DNA of 64,000 bases from assembly GCA_039804165.1 (NCBI GenBank), contig JBDRZZ010000001.1:62001-126000 (forward strand), given 5' to 3'. Of the stretch, positions 32,279 through 40,856 are shown one piece after another. The notes beneath the pieces were generated by a model. It worked only from the letters and a program-made list of their open reading frames with translations, was not told the DNA's origin and made no database searches. Each line of letters starts with the position of its first letter. The stretch's first letter is position 1. This stretch comes from a candidate division WOR-3 bacterium. GTDB taxonomy: Bacteria > Hydrothermota > UBA3072. A program made the position numbers and the translations under genes.

Positions 32279-32306
32279 TTGACAAATGAAGATAAGAATA
32301 TATTTT
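32279..32306 (+). promoter_or_regulatory. Promoter of the FmdB-like gene
   Basis: TTGACA at 32279-32284 with TATATT at 32299-32304 (14-base spacer) or TATTTT at 32301-32306 (16-base spacer). It is followed by AAAAGGAGGTGG and the ATG at 32325. Confidence 0.45.
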
Positions 32307-32324
32307 TAAAAGGAGGTGGTGTAG

Positions 32325-32579
32325 ATGCCGACTTATGAATATGAATGTTTAGAATGTAAATATAGATTTGAGAGATTTCAGAGCATTAAAGAACCTCCTT
32401 TAAGGAAATGCCCTACCTGTGGTGGGGAAGTTAGGCGACTTATAGGAGTGGGGGCTGGGATAATTTTTAAAGGGCAAGGTTTTTACCATACTGATTATGT
32501 AAGAAGAAATAGCGATGAGAGAAAGAAGAAGAGGGAGGAAAGTAAAGAAAAAAGTGCAGTCGGAGGAAGCTCCGACTAA
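32325..32579 (+). CDS. FmdB family zinc ribbon protein
   Basis: 84 residues. It begins with the family signature M-P-T-Y-E-Y-E-C-x-x-C, continues with K-C-P-T-C-G-G, and so has two CxxC pairs (C8, C11, C29, C32) forming a zinc ribbon. It ends with the typical G-x-G-F-Y-H-T-D-Y segment and a charged tail. The family is named for a formamidase/nitrilase regulator, but its role is unknown in most bacteria. The last codons and the stop lie within a terminator hairpin. Confidence 0.9.
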   Translation: MPTYEYECLECKYRFERFQSIKEPPLRKCPTCGGEVRRLIGVGAGIIFKGQGFYHTDYVRRNSDERKKKREESKEKSAVGGSSD

Positions 32580-32591
32580 CTTTATTTTTTT
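32558..32591 (+). terminator. Intrinsic terminator overlapping the end of the FmdB gene
   Basis: Perfect 8-base stem AGTCGGAG / CTCCGACT with a GAAG loop (32558-32577), followed by AAC and a T-rich run (TTTATTTTTTT). The final codons and the TAA stop (32577-32579) lie in or right after the hairpin. Confidence 0.7.
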
Positions 32592-32602
32592 AAATAAATT
32601 TA

Positions 32603-33397
32603 ATGCTTTCCTTTCTTTTCTTCTTTCTTTCTCTTTTATTCTTGTTCTTTTTCATTAAGTATTGGGAACATGTAAAGATTTATCGCCCAAAAGAGGATTT
32701 TTTTGTCTATCCTTCTGAATTTGGGATTGATTTTGAGGATGTCAATTTTTCTTCTCGCGACCACGTTTTGCTTAATGGCTGGTTTTTTAAGGGTATTTCT
32801 AAAAAAGTTATTCTTTTCTGCCATGGGAATTTTGGAAATATTTCTTCTGGAATAGAGATTGTTAGAGAATTGAATTTAATGAGATACAACGTTTTTATTT
32901 TTGATTACAGGGGTTTTGGGAAAAGCGATGGGATTCCAACTGAGAGGGGTCTTTATTATGATGCTTTAGGGGCCATATCTTATTTAAGAGAAAGAGGTTT
33001 TAAAAAAAATGAGATTGTTCTTTTTGGTAACTCTTTAGGAGGAGCTGTTGCTATTTTTGTTGGTAGTGTAATAAGAGACTTAGGTGGAATTATAATAGAT
33101 AGTACCTTTCAATCTATTCGGAGTCTTAGTTATGATATTTTCGGTTTCCATTTCCCAAGGTTTCTTATCTCCAATCGTTTTGAATCCATTAAAAGAATAA
33201 AGAAAATAAGAGCTCCAAAGTTAATCATACATAGTGAAGAGGATGATCTTATTCCTTTCTATCATGGTTTAAAATTATTTGAAGAGGCTTTGCCTCCTAA
33301 GCAGTTTCTCAAAGTTAAGGGGTTTCATAATTCTTCTTTTTCTGAATCTAAAGAAACTTATATAAAAGGAATTAAACATTTCATTGAAAGTTTGTGA
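32603..33397 (+). CDS. Membrane-anchored alpha/beta hydrolase, BEM46-like
   Basis: A 264-residue protein with an N-terminal hydrophobic anchor (1-20, very rich in F and L). A hydrolase fold follows: oxyanion segment F-C-H-G-N-F-G-N near 72, D-Y-R-G-F-G-K-S-D-G near 100, nucleophile elbow G-N-S-L-G-G (S144), acid in H-S-E-E-D-D-L-I-P and the late K-G-F-H-N histidine. The full Ser-Asp-His triad is thus present. The pattern is that of the BEM46/DUF-type peptidase family of unknown substrate. No Shine-Dalgarno sequence precedes the ATG, and a terminator lies just upstream, so its own promoter is unclear. Confidence 0.82.
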   Translation: MLSFLFFFLSLLFLFFFIKYWEHVKIYRPKEDFFVYPSEFGIDFEDVNFSSRDHVLLNGWFFKGISKKVILFCHGNFGNISSGIEIVRELNLMRYNVFIFDYRGFGKSDGIPTERGLYYDALGAISYLRERGFKKNEIVLFGNSLGGAVAIFVGSVIRDLGGIIIDSTFQSIRSLSYDIFGFHFPRFLISNRFESIKRIKKIRAPKLIIHSEEDDLIPFYHGLKLFEEALPPKQFLKVKGFHNSSFSESKETYIKGIKHFIESL

Positions 33398-33423
33398 AAG
33401 TGATGAAAGATAATTATAGCCCC

Positions 33424-33451
33424 TTGCCTTGGGAAGTAAAAGTGATATACT
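33424..33451 (+). promoter_or_regulatory. Promoter of the lolCD-mcs-clpC run, leaderless type
   Basis: TTGCCT at 33424-33429, a 16-base spacer and TATACT at 33446-33451, then 11 bases to the lolC ATG at 33463 with no Shine-Dalgarno sequence. It is the first promoter before a run of tightly packed genes that may extend to topA. Confidence 0.5.
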
Positions 33452-33462
33452 AATCCTTTAAG

Positions 33463-34689
33463 ATGAAAAACCTATTTAACCTTGTTTTTTTTCTTGCTCG
33501 GAGATATGTTCGGATTAAAAAGGGGGAGGGGTTCAGATCTTTAATAACACTTTTTGCAGGAGGAGGAATAGGTTTAGGTGTTGCAACGCTTTTGGTTGTT
33601 CTTTCTGTGATGAATGGGATGCAGAGTGATCTTAAGAATAAGGTTCTTGGAGGAAGTTCTCCATTAACTATTATGAGGATTGGAGAGGAACCCATTTCTG
33701 ATTGGGAGGCGGTTGTTGAGAGTGTAAGAGGAAAAGTAAGAGGAGTTAAGGAAGCTTCTCCTTATATTTTAGAAAAAGCTCTTTTAAAGCATAATAAAAG
33801 AACAGATGGAGCTTTAGTAAGAGGCGTGGATCCTAATTCGTTTTCTCTTGTTTCAGATATTCCCAAAAATATTAAAATGGGGAATTTTGACCTTTCTGGG
33901 AAGAAAGTAATTCTTGGGAACTACTTGGCAGATCGTCTTTGGGCTCAAGTTGGAGACACAATTACTATATCTTTTCCTTTTTCTTTTACTGCAACTCCTT
34001 TTGGTTTTATAGTTCCTTCTGGAGATTATGTGCTTGCAGGAGTTTTTGATATGGGTATGTATGAATATAATGCAACTTTAGCCATAATTTCTCTTGAAGA
34101 GGCGAAAAAACTATTTGGAATTGATGGGGTTACAGGCGTAGATTTTACATTAGAGAACCCATATAAAGCTCAAGAGATTTCAATTGATATTGTTGGGGAA
34201 CTTGGTTTTCCTTATAGAGCTATTAGCTGGATGGATAGGAATAGAACTCTTTTAAGGGCTTTGGAAATAGAAAAGAAGGTGATGTTTATAATATTGATCT
34301 TAATAATAATAGTGGCTGCTTTTAATATTATTTCTTCTCTTGTTTTGATTGTTCTTGGGAAGATGAGGGAAATAGGAATTCTTAAGGCGTTGGGAGCTTC
34401 TGCTTCTTTAATTAGAAGGATTTTTTTGCTTGCTGGTCTTTTAGTTGGGGGAAGTGGAACAATAGGCGGTATTATAATTGCCTGGATTTTATGCTTCCTT
34501 TTGGGAAAATACAAATTTATTGATTTACCTTCCGATGTTTATTTCCTTACTAAATTACCAGTGAAAATGCAAATCTTTGATTTTGTTTTGGTGGCTTTTT
34601 CTGCTATTATTCTTTCTTTGCTTGCAGCTTTGTATCCAGCTATAAAAGCTTCTAATCTTGATCCTGTGGATGCGATTAGAAATGAGTGA
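33463..34689 (+). CDS. lolC: Lipoprotein-releasing ABC transporter permease, LolC/LolE family
   Basis: A 408-residue inner-membrane protein with the MacB/FtsX layout: one helix near the N-terminus (about 25-50, with A-T-L-L-V-V-L-S-V-M-N-G-M), a large periplasmic domain (about 50-265), and three C-terminal helices (about 270-300, 320-350, 365-395) with the coupling segment G-K-M-R-E-I-G-I-L-K-A-L-G-A. The M-N-G-M-x-x-x-L start motif is typical of LolC/E. With LolD it takes outer-membrane lipoproteins out of the inner membrane. A single permease gene suggests a homodimer rather than LolC plus LolE. Confidence 0.9.
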   Translation: MKNLFNLVFFLARRYVRIKKGEGFRSLITLFAGGGIGLGVATLLVVLSVMNGMQSDLKNKVLGGSSPLTIMRIGEEPISDWEAVVESVRGKVRGVKEASPYILEKALLKHNKRTDGALVRGVDPNSFSLVSDIPKNIKMGNFDLSGKKVILGNYLADRLWAQVGDTITISFPFSFTATPFGFIVPSGDYVLAGVFDMGMYEYNATLAIISLEEAKKLFGIDGVTGVDFTLENPYKAQEISIDIVGELGFPYRAISWMDRNRTLLRALEIEKKVMFIILILIIIVAAFNIISSLVLIVLGKMREIGILKALGASASLIRRIFLLAGLLVGGSGTIGGIIIAWILCFLLGKYKFIDLPSDVYFLTKLPVKMQIFDFVLVAFSAIILSLLAALYPAIKASNLDPVDAIRNE

Positions 34690-35353
34690 GATAATAAAAT
34701 TAAATAATGTTAAGAAGAAATTTGTTTCTGGAACTGAAGAAGTAAGAGTCCTGGAGGGAATTAATTTAGAGGTAAGAAGAGGAGATTTTATAACCATAAC
34801 AGGACCTTCAGGATCTGGGAAAAGCACCCTTCTTAATATAATGGGTGGACTTTTGCATCCTGATGAAGGAGAGGTTTTACTTGAGGGGAAGTCTCTTTAT
34901 GAATACCAAGATAAAGAACTTGCAAGAATAAGGAATGAAAAAATAGGTTTTATATTTCAGTTTCATCATCTTCTTGTTGATTTTACGGTTTTAGAAAATT
35001 TGGCAATCCCTCTTTTGATGAAAGGCAGGGATCTTAAAGAGGCTTATAGAGAGGCAGAAAGATTGCTTTCTATTGTGGATCTTAGGGAAAGGATTTATGC
35101 TAAGCCAAGAACTCTTTCAGGGGGGGAATGCCAGAGAGTGGCTATCCTTCGTGCTATTATAACTCAACCCATATTGCTTCTTGCAGATGAGCCCACGGGA
35201 GATTTAGATGAAGCTCACGCAGAGGTTGTTTTGAAGATGATTAAAGAGATACATATAGAGAGGGGAATGACTGTTGTTCTTGTTAGCCATAACGAGAGGG
35301 TTGCACAAATGGGGAAAAAGATATATAATTTAAGTGGAGGAAGGTTAAGATGA
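34682..35353 (+). CDS. lolD: Lipoprotein-releasing ABC transporter ATPase LolD
   Basis: 223 residues from the ATG at 34682, which overlaps the lolC stop by 8 bases; a longer reading from 34658 merely lies in lolC. It has Walker A G-P-S-G-S-G-K-S-T near 40, the Q-loop F-I-F-Q-F-H-H-L-L, characteristic of LolD/MacB ATPases, signature L-S-G-G-E-C-Q-R-V-A, Walker B L-L-L-A-D-E-P-T-G-D-L-D and H-loop S-H. It energises release of lipoproteins to the periplasmic chaperone. It is followed by mcsA with a 4-base ATGA overlap. Confidence 0.93.
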   Translation: MSEIIKLNNVKKKFVSGTEEVRVLEGINLEVRRGDFITITGPSGSGKSTLLNIMGGLLHPDEGEVLLEGKSLYEYQDKELARIRNEKIGFIFQFHHLLVDFTVLENLAIPLLMKGRDLKEAYREAERLLSIVDLRERIYAKPRTLSGGECQRVAILRAIITQPILLLADEPTGDLDEAHAEVVLKMIKEIHIERGMTVVLVSHNERVAQMGKKIYNLSGGRLR

Positions 35354-35817
35354 AGTGTGATTTATGTGGTAATAATGAGGCAAAATTTAAGTATTATGAA
35401 GTAGATTCTGATAAGGTTCGGGAAATGAATATTTGTGAAGGATGTGCCAGAGAGAAAGGGATTGAAAGTAAAATAGAGGAAGAACCAATAGGAGAGAAAA
35501 ACAAAGTTTGTGGTAATTGTGGACTTAGCTTTGAGGAATATAATGAGACTAAAACACTGGGATGTCCTGATTGCTATAAGACTTTTAATAAATGGATTAA
35601 GATTTCCTTAAAGAAGATTCAGAAGGATGTTGTTCATAGAGGAAAAGAAGCAATTAGAAATTCAAGGATTATGGATGTTAAAAGGGAAATTCAGGAACTA
35701 AAGAGGAAACTTGAAAGTTTTGTAGAAAGCGAAAGATTTGAAGAAGCGCTTAAGTTGAGGGATGAAATTGAAAAAAGAAAAAAGGAACTTAAAGCCATTA
35801 GGGGTAAAGGTGATTGA
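35350..35817 (+). CDS. mcsA: McsA-like zinc-finger protein with UvrB/UvrC motif
   Basis: A 155-residue protein with two cysteine-pair zinc modules (C3/C6 with C29/C32 near the start; CGNCG and CPDC in the middle) and a C-terminal coiled UVR motif (about 115-150; E-S-F-V-E-S-E-R-F-E-E-A-L-K-L-R-D-E-I). This is the McsA architecture. In Firmicutes McsA activates the McsB protein-arginine kinase and connects it to ClpC. It precedes an McsB homologue and clpC, as in the classic ctsR-mcsA-mcsB-clpC operon, but no ctsR is present. Confidence 0.9.
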   Translation: MKCDLCGNNEAKFKYYEVDSDKVREMNICEGCAREKGIESKIEEEPIGEKNKVCGNCGLSFEEYNETKTLGCPDCYKTFNKWIKISLKKIQKDVVHRGKEAIRNSRIMDVKREIQELKRKLESFVESERFEEALKLRDEIEKRKKELKAIRGKGD

Positions 35818-36862
35818 TTATCTTGTGGATAAATTTCCTTCCTGGATTGAAAAATTAGGCCCTTATTCAGATATGATTCTATTCTCTAAGGTTTCTTTAT
35901 ACCGTAACTTGGGGGGCTATAAATTTAATTTCAAAAATTCGGAGAAGGAAAAGGAGGAAATTTTAGAGTTACTACGAGAAGGATTTTCTGCTCTTCCTTT
36001 ATTTGAAAATATTATTTTTTTAAGAGAGCTTAATAATAACGAGAGGCAATTTTTGATGGAAAGAGAATTTATTTCAAAAGATTGTTTGAAGAACTTTCAT
36101 TTTGTTGGGTTGGGTTTAGATGCCTCCCAAGAGAAGATATGTGTTTTAAATGGAAAAGAGCATGTTGAGATTTCTTGTTTTTGCCCTGAATTATTGGTTA
36201 GGGATGCTTATACAGAATGTGATAGGTTAGATGATGAATTGAATGAGGAGTTTGGTTTTGCTTATGATGAGGAATTGGGTTTTCTTACTTCTTCAATTGA
36301 GAAGCTTGGAACCGGAATGATTGTCTCTTCGGTAGTTCATCTACCTGCCCTTGTTATTACAGGAGAGATTGTAGAGGTTATTGAGGATATTGAGGATTCC
36401 CTTTTTCATATTGAGGGAATTTTTAATATTGAAGAAAATGTTGCGGGAAGCTATTTTAGGATTAGTAACAGATTTACTCTTGGGATATCTGAGGAGGAAA
36501 TATTAGACTTGTTTGAAGGAAAAATAAAGGATGTTATTAAAGAAGAAGTCGCAAGTAGAGAGTATTTAACCCAAAAAGCGGGATATGAAACTGAAGATAA
36601 AATTTGTAGGTCTTATGGTATATTGGAGAATGCAAGAATGCTATCTATAAATGAGTTTTTGAATTTATCTTCAGCTGTTAGGCTTGGTTTGAGTTTGGGG
36701 ATTATAAAAGATATAAATATAAAAGAGTTAAATAAATGGATTTTGCAAGCTTTACCAGGATATATAAGGGTTTTAAATCCAGAAATTAATGACATTAAAG
36801 AAGAAAATATTGTTAGGGCAAAATTAATAAGAAGTAATTTAGGAGGAGAAAAATGTTCATAG
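35810..36862 (+). CDS. McsB-like protein, predicted catalytically inactive arginine-kinase homologue
   Basis: 350 residues from GTG 35810 (AGGGG upstream, overlapping the mcsA stop); an ATG at 35762 is a longer alternative. Fold and length match McsB: L-G-P-Y-S-D near 16, G-F-L-T-S-S-I-E-K-L-G-T-G (157-169), H-L-P-A-L (177-181), I-S-N-R-F-T-L-G (218-225), R-S-Y-G-I-L and R-L-G-L-S-L-G. Catalytic positions are lost: S-R-I-R-L-A-R-N reads S-K-V-S-L-Y-R-N (26-33), N-E-E-D-H reads N-G-K-E-H (114-118), the C-P-T-N cysteine is S162, and the R of G-T-G-L-R is I171. It is probably a pseudokinase that binds McsA/ClpC, possibly as adaptor or phosphoarginine reader. Confidence 0.85.
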   Translation: MIDYLVDKFPSWIEKLGPYSDMILFSKVSLYRNLGGYKFNFKNSEKEKEEILELLREGFSALPLFENIIFLRELNNNERQFLMEREFISKDCLKNFHFVGLGLDASQEKICVLNGKEHVEISCFCPELLVRDAYTECDRLDDELNEEFGFAYDEELGFLTSSIEKLGTGMIVSSVVHLPALVITGEIVEVIEDIEDSLFHIEGIFNIEENVAGSYFRISNRFTLGISEEEILDLFEGKIKDVIKEEVASREYLTQKAGYETEDKICRSYGILENARMLSINEFLNLSSAVRLGLSLGIIKDINIKELNKWILQALPGYIRVLNPEINDIKEENIVRAKLIRSNLGGEKCS

Positions 36863-39291
36863 ATGAAGGTTTTACGAAAAAACTTATAGATGTTATAAAG
36901 ATAGCAAAGGATATAGCTAAAGGAGCAGATTTAGAAGAAGTAACTCCTTTAATTCTTTTTCTTGCTTTGCTAAAACATCGTAACAATACAGCTGTTACAA
37001 TAATGGATGAGTTGGGGATAGATATTGATATGGCCGAGAGCAGGATTATGAAGTTCCTTAGTATTAATGAGGAAAGAATGAAATCAGATGAACCTATTGG
37101 GTTGTCTGAAAGCTGTATCAGCATTATGGAGCAGGCAAAAGAGGAAGCTTTGATGCTTGGTAAACAGGTAATAGGAACCGAACATCTACTTTTGGCATTG
37201 CTTAAGTCAAAAGAAAGTAGTTTTGTTAAAATCTTACGGTTAGAACCTCTTGAATATTATTCTGCAAAGAGAATTCTTCTTGACCTTTTTGAGAGAGAAA
37301 TACCTCAGGATAAAGAAAAGACTAAGTCTTCTGATAGAACTTTAGAGTTTTATACCAGGGATCTTACAGAACTTGCAAGAGAGGGGAAAATTGATCCTGT
37401 TATTGGAAGAGAGGGAGAGATTGAAAGAGTTATTCAGACTTTGTGTAGGAGAAAGAAAAATAATCCTGTTCTTGTTGGAGAACCTGGGGTTGGTAAAACT
37501 GCAATAGTTGAAGGTCTTGCCCAAAGAATTGTTTCTGGTAGAGTTCCTAAGGTTTTGCAGAATAAAAGAATTCTTTCTTTAGATCTTGCTTCTGTTATTG
37601 CAGGAACGAAATATCGTGGGCAATTTGAAAAAAGATTAAAACAGATTTTAGATTCATTAAGAGAATCTAACTATATTCTTTTCATTGATGAGATTCACAC
37701 TATTGTAGGTGCTGGAGCTGCTGAGGGAGCCATAGATGCTTCTAATATGTTAAAACCTGTTCTTGCAAGTGGAGAGATTCAAACGATTGGTGCAACAACC
37801 CATGAAGAGTATAGGAAATATATTGAAAAAGACGGAGCTCTTGAAAGAAGGCTCCAGATGATTATTGTAGAGCCTCCTACGATAGAAGAGACAATAGAGA
37901 TTTTAAAAGGAATTAAACGTAAATATGAGGATTTTCATAAGGTTATTTATCCTGATGATGTGATTGCTGTGGCGGTTAAACTTTCTGCTCAATACATTCA
38001 GGGTAGAAATCTTCCAGATAAAGCTATTGATGTTCTGGATGAGACAGGAGCAAGGGTAAGATTGAGAGAGACAAAGGTTCCTGATGAGATTGTAAAATTA
38101 GAAGAGGAGCTAAGAGAAGTTAAGGAGAAATTGGTTAAAGCAAGAGAAGAAGGCAGATATGAGGTTGCGATTGAACTTAGGGATAAGAGGGATGAACTTG
38201 AGGAGAAGTTAGAGAGAAGTCTACAAGAATGGGGTAAGTATGGAAGTTTTAAAAGCGTTGAAGTGACAGAAGATGATATTAGAGAGGTTGTTTCCCTCTG
38301 GACAGGGATTCCTCTTAAGAGACTGAAAGAGGAAGAAACAGAGCGTCTTCTCTCTATGGAGAAAGAGATCAAAAAGAGAGTTGTTGGACAAGATGAAGCT
38401 GTTAAGGTTGTTTCCCAGGCGATAAGAAGAAGTAGGGCTGGTTTGCGTGATATGAGAAGACCTTTGGGTGCTTTTCTTTTCCTTGGACCGACTGGAGTAG
38501 GGAAAACTGAGCTTGCTAAGCAACTTGCAAGATTTCTCTTTAATACCGAAGATGCTTTAATTAGAATAGATATGAGTGAATTTATGGAAAGATTCAATGT
38601 TTCAAAGTTGATTGGAGCTCCTCCTGGATATGTTGGGTATGAAGAAGGGGGGACTCTTACAGAGGCTGTTAGAAGAAGACCTTATGCTGTCGTTCTTTTG
38701 GATGAGATAGAAAAGGCACATCCGGAAGTTTACAATATCCTTCTTCAGGTTTTTGATGAAGGGATTTTAACTGATGCCTGTGGTAGGAAGATTTCTTTTA
38801 GAAACACAGTTATAATTATGACTTCAAATATAGGAACAAAGGAAATAATGCAGGGGACTCATTTAGGCTTTAAGAAGAGCGGTAAAATTGAATATGAGGA
38901 AATGAAGGAATATCTTCTTGAAGAGATTAAGAACAGATTTAACCCTGAGTTCTTAAATAGAATTGATGAATGCGTTGTTTTTAGGCCTCTTGATAGAAAA
39001 ATGATGTCTTCAATTGTGGATATATTCTTTGATGAGGTAAAGAAGAGAGTGGAGGAGAAAGGTTTTGAGATCTCTCTTACTGAGGAAGCAAAAGAGTTTC
39101 TTATTGAGAAAGGGTTTGATCCAGAGTTTGGAGCAAGACCTTTAAAGAGAATTATTCAGAGGGAATTAGAGGATAAATTGGCGGAGGCTTTCTTAAAGGG
39201 AGAATGGAAGGAAGGCAGTAAAATCGTGGTTGCCAGAGAGGGTAATGACTTGATATTCTTTACCTCTCATTCTGTGGCTGAAGTTATCTAA
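36853..39291 (+). CDS. clpC: ATP-dependent Clp protease ATP-binding subunit ClpC
   Basis: A 812-residue unfoldase with the ClpC layout: N-terminal repeat domain (about 1-145, with G-T-E-H-L-L-L-A-L-L), first AAA module with Walker A G-E-P-G-V-G-K-T, a middle domain with the UVR-type motif (A-R-E-E-G-R-Y-E-V-A-I-E-L-R-D), second AAA module with G-P-T-G-V-G-K-T, and an L-G-F ClpP-docking region. It feeds proteins to ClpP, which is not in the window. The start overlaps the McsB-like gene by 10 bases with AGGAGGAG before it. Confidence 0.95.
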   Translation: MFIDEGFTKKLIDVIKIAKDIAKGADLEEVTPLILFLALLKHRNNTAVTIMDELGIDIDMAESRIMKFLSINEERMKSDEPIGLSESCISIMEQAKEEALMLGKQVIGTEHLLLALLKSKESSFVKILRLEPLEYYSAKRILLDLFEREIPQDKEKTKSSDRTLEFYTRDLTELAREGKIDPVIGREGEIERVIQTLCRRKKNNPVLVGEPGVGKTAIVEGLAQRIVSGRVPKVLQNKRILSLDLASVIAGTKYRGQFEKRLKQILDSLRESNYILFIDEIHTIVGAGAAEGAIDASNMLKPVLASGEIQTIGATTHEEYRKYIEKDGALERRLQMIIVEPPTIEETIEILKGIKRKYEDFHKVIYPDDVIAVAVKLSAQYIQGRNLPDKAIDVLDETGARVRLRETKVPDEIVKLEEELREVKEKLVKAREEGRYEVAIELRDKRDELEEKLERSLQEWGKYGSFKSVEVTEDDIREVVSLWTGIPLKRLKEEETERLLSMEKEIKKRVVGQDEAVKVVSQAIRRSRAGLRDMRRPLGAFLFLGPTGVGKTELAKQLARFLFNTEDALIRIDMSEFMERFNVSKLIGAPPGYVGYEEGGTLTEAVRRRPYAVVLLDEIEKAHPEVYNILLQVFDEGILTDACGRKISFRNTVIIMTSNIGTKEIMQGTHLGFKKSGKIEYEEMKEYLLEEIKNRFNPEFLNRIDECVVFRPLDRKMMSSIVDIFFDEVKKRVEEKGFEISLTEEAKEFLIEKGFDPEFGARPLKRIIQRELEDKLAEAFLKGEWKEGSKIVVAREGNDLIFFTSHSVAEVI

Positions 39292-39295
39292 ATAT

Positions 39296-40078
39296 ATGGG
39301 GAAAGTTATTTCGATTGTCAACCAGAAGGGTGGTGTGGGGAAAACTACAACTGCAATAAATTTAGGTGCTGCGCTTGCACTATACAAACAAAAGACCCTA
39401 ATAATTGATATGGATCCCCAATCAAATGCTACAAGTGGTCTTGGCCTTAGTGGGAAGACCCCAACTGTTTATGATATGCTTTTAAGAGGTAATTCTCCAG
39501 AAGAGGTTATACAAAAAACAAGCACTGAAAATCTTTTCATTATTCCTTCTGATATTTCTCTTGTTGGGGCTGAAGTCGAACTTGTGGATGTTCGAGGAAG
39601 AGAAATGCAATTGAAAAGGAAAGTAATGCCCCTAAAGAGTGAATATGATTTTATTTTAATTGACGCTCCTCCTTCTCTTGGACTACTTACAGTAAATACT
39701 CTTGTGGGTTCTGATTCTGTTCTTATTCCAATTCAAACAGAGTTCTATGCAATGGAAGGACTAAGTAAGCTTTTAAATACAGTCTGGAGCATTCAAAAAG
39801 AATTAAATTCTCGATTAACAATTGAAGGAGTCCTTCTAACTCTTTTTGATACAAGGCTAAATCTTGCAAGTGAAGTCACAAATGAGGTTCATAAGTATTT
39901 TGGAGATAAAGTATTTGAGGTTATAATTCCAAGAAGCGTTAAGCTTGCTGAAGCTCCAAGCTATGGGAAAAATATTTTCGATTATGACCCGAAGTCAAAA
40001 GGAGCTATAGCTTATAAAATGCTTGCAAAGGAGGTAATGCAAAGGAATGGTAAGACGGGCTCTTGGAAAGGGATTTGA
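39296..40078 (+). CDS. parA: Chromosome partitioning ATPase ParA/Soj
   Basis: A 260-residue deviant Walker ATPase with K-G-G-V-G-K-T-T (11-18), D-M-D-P-Q-S-N-A-T, D-A-P-P-S-L-G-L-L-T and the S-x-x-x-x-E-A-P-S-Y-G-K segment at the end. Length and lack of an N-terminal DNA-binding domain mark it as the chromosomal (type Ia small/Soj) form. It acts with ParB and parS sites to move origins apart. The start lies 4 bases after clpC, and the end overlaps parB by 32 bases. Confidence 0.95.
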   Translation: MGKVISIVNQKGGVGKTTTAINLGAALALYKQKTLIIDMDPQSNATSGLGLSGKTPTVYDMLLRGNSPEEVIQKTSTENLFIIPSDISLVGAEVELVDVRGREMQLKRKVMPLKSEYDFILIDAPPSLGLLTVNTLVGSDSVLIPIQTEFYAMEGLSKLLNTVWSIQKELNSRLTIEGVLLTLFDTRLNLASEVTNEVHKYFGDKVFEVIIPRSVKLAEAPSYGKNIFDYDPKSKGAIAYKMLAKEVMQRNGKTGSWKGI

Positions 40079-40856
40079 TGCTTTAATTCCTAAAATTGAA
40101 GAAGATAAAGTTCCAATAGACCAGATAATACATTCTCCTTTACAACCAAGGAAAAAGATAAATGATGAGGAATTAGAAGGGCTTGTAGCTTCAATAAAGC
40201 AGAATGGAATTTTACAACCCGTTCTTTTAAGAAGATTGGAAGATGGTAAATACGAATTAGTTTATGGACATCGGAGATTTGAAGCAGCTAAAAGAGCAGG
40301 GCTTAAAGAAATACCAGCAGTTTTTAGAAAACTTTCAGATAGGGAAGTTTTGGAGCTTGCAATTATTGAAAATATTCAAAGGGAAGATTTGACTCCTCTT
40401 GAGGAAGCTTGGGCGTATTACCGATTGAATGTGGAGTTTAATCTAACTCAAGAGGAGATTGCAGAAAGGGTTGGGAAAGCAAGGACCACAATAACAAATA
40501 AAATGAGGTTACTTTCTCTACCCGAAGAAGTTAAAGAGGCTTTAAATCTCGGGAAAATAACAGAAGGTCATGCGAGAGCTCTTTTGGGTTTTGGCGATGA
40601 TAAGAAGAGGATTTTAAAAGAGTTAGAGAAGATAATAAGAGGAGAAAAGACTGTAAGAGAAGTAGAGAAAGCTTCCAAGGGGAAATTAAAGAGGGAAAAA
40701 ATTCCTCTTGAGTATGAAGAATTGCAGGAGGAACTTATGCATTTTTTTAATTCTGAGGTGCGGATAAAATTGGGAAAGAAAAAGGGACAATTGATAATTG
40801 AGTTTTATTCGAATAAAGATTTGGAGAGGATTGTTGGTTTGATAAAAGGGAAATAA
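40047..40856 (+). CDS. parB: Chromosome partitioning protein ParB
   Basis: A 269-residue protein. N-terminal G-K-G-F-D-A-L-I-P is the ParA-activating segment. The CTPase domain (about 25-110) has P-x-Q-P-R-K and G-H-R-R-F-E-A-A, where most ParB proteins have G-E-R-R-W/Y; E-N-I-Q-R-E-D-L-T-P completes the CTP site. The helix-turn-helix (about 135-165) includes T-Q-E-E-I-A-E-R-V-G-K-A-R-T-T-I. A C-terminal dimerisation part follows. I could not find a good parS sequence (GTTTCACGTGAAAC type) in the window by eye. Confidence 0.94.
   Translation: MVRRALGKGFDALIPKIEEDKVPIDQIIHSPLQPRKKINDEELEGLVASIKQNGILQPVLLRRLEDGKYELVYGHRRFEAAKRAGLKEIPAVFRKLSDREVLELAIIENIQREDLTPLEEAWAYYRLNVEFNLTQEEIAERVGKARTTITNKMRLLSLPEEVKEALNLGKITEGHARALLGFGDDKKRILKELEKIIRGEKTVREVEKASKGKLKREKIPLEYEELQEELMHFFNSEVRIKLGKKKGQLIIEFYSNKDLERIVGLIKGK

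Noticed and set aside
37998-38597. Open reading frame of 199 codons antisense to clpC
   Set aside because: It lies wholly within a conserved clpC region, has a serine/leucine-rich composition typical of antisense shadows and has no ribosome site.
39296-40856. parS site near parAB
   Set aside because: No sequence close to GTTTCACGTGAAAC was found by eye in or near these genes; a full scan of the genome would be needed.
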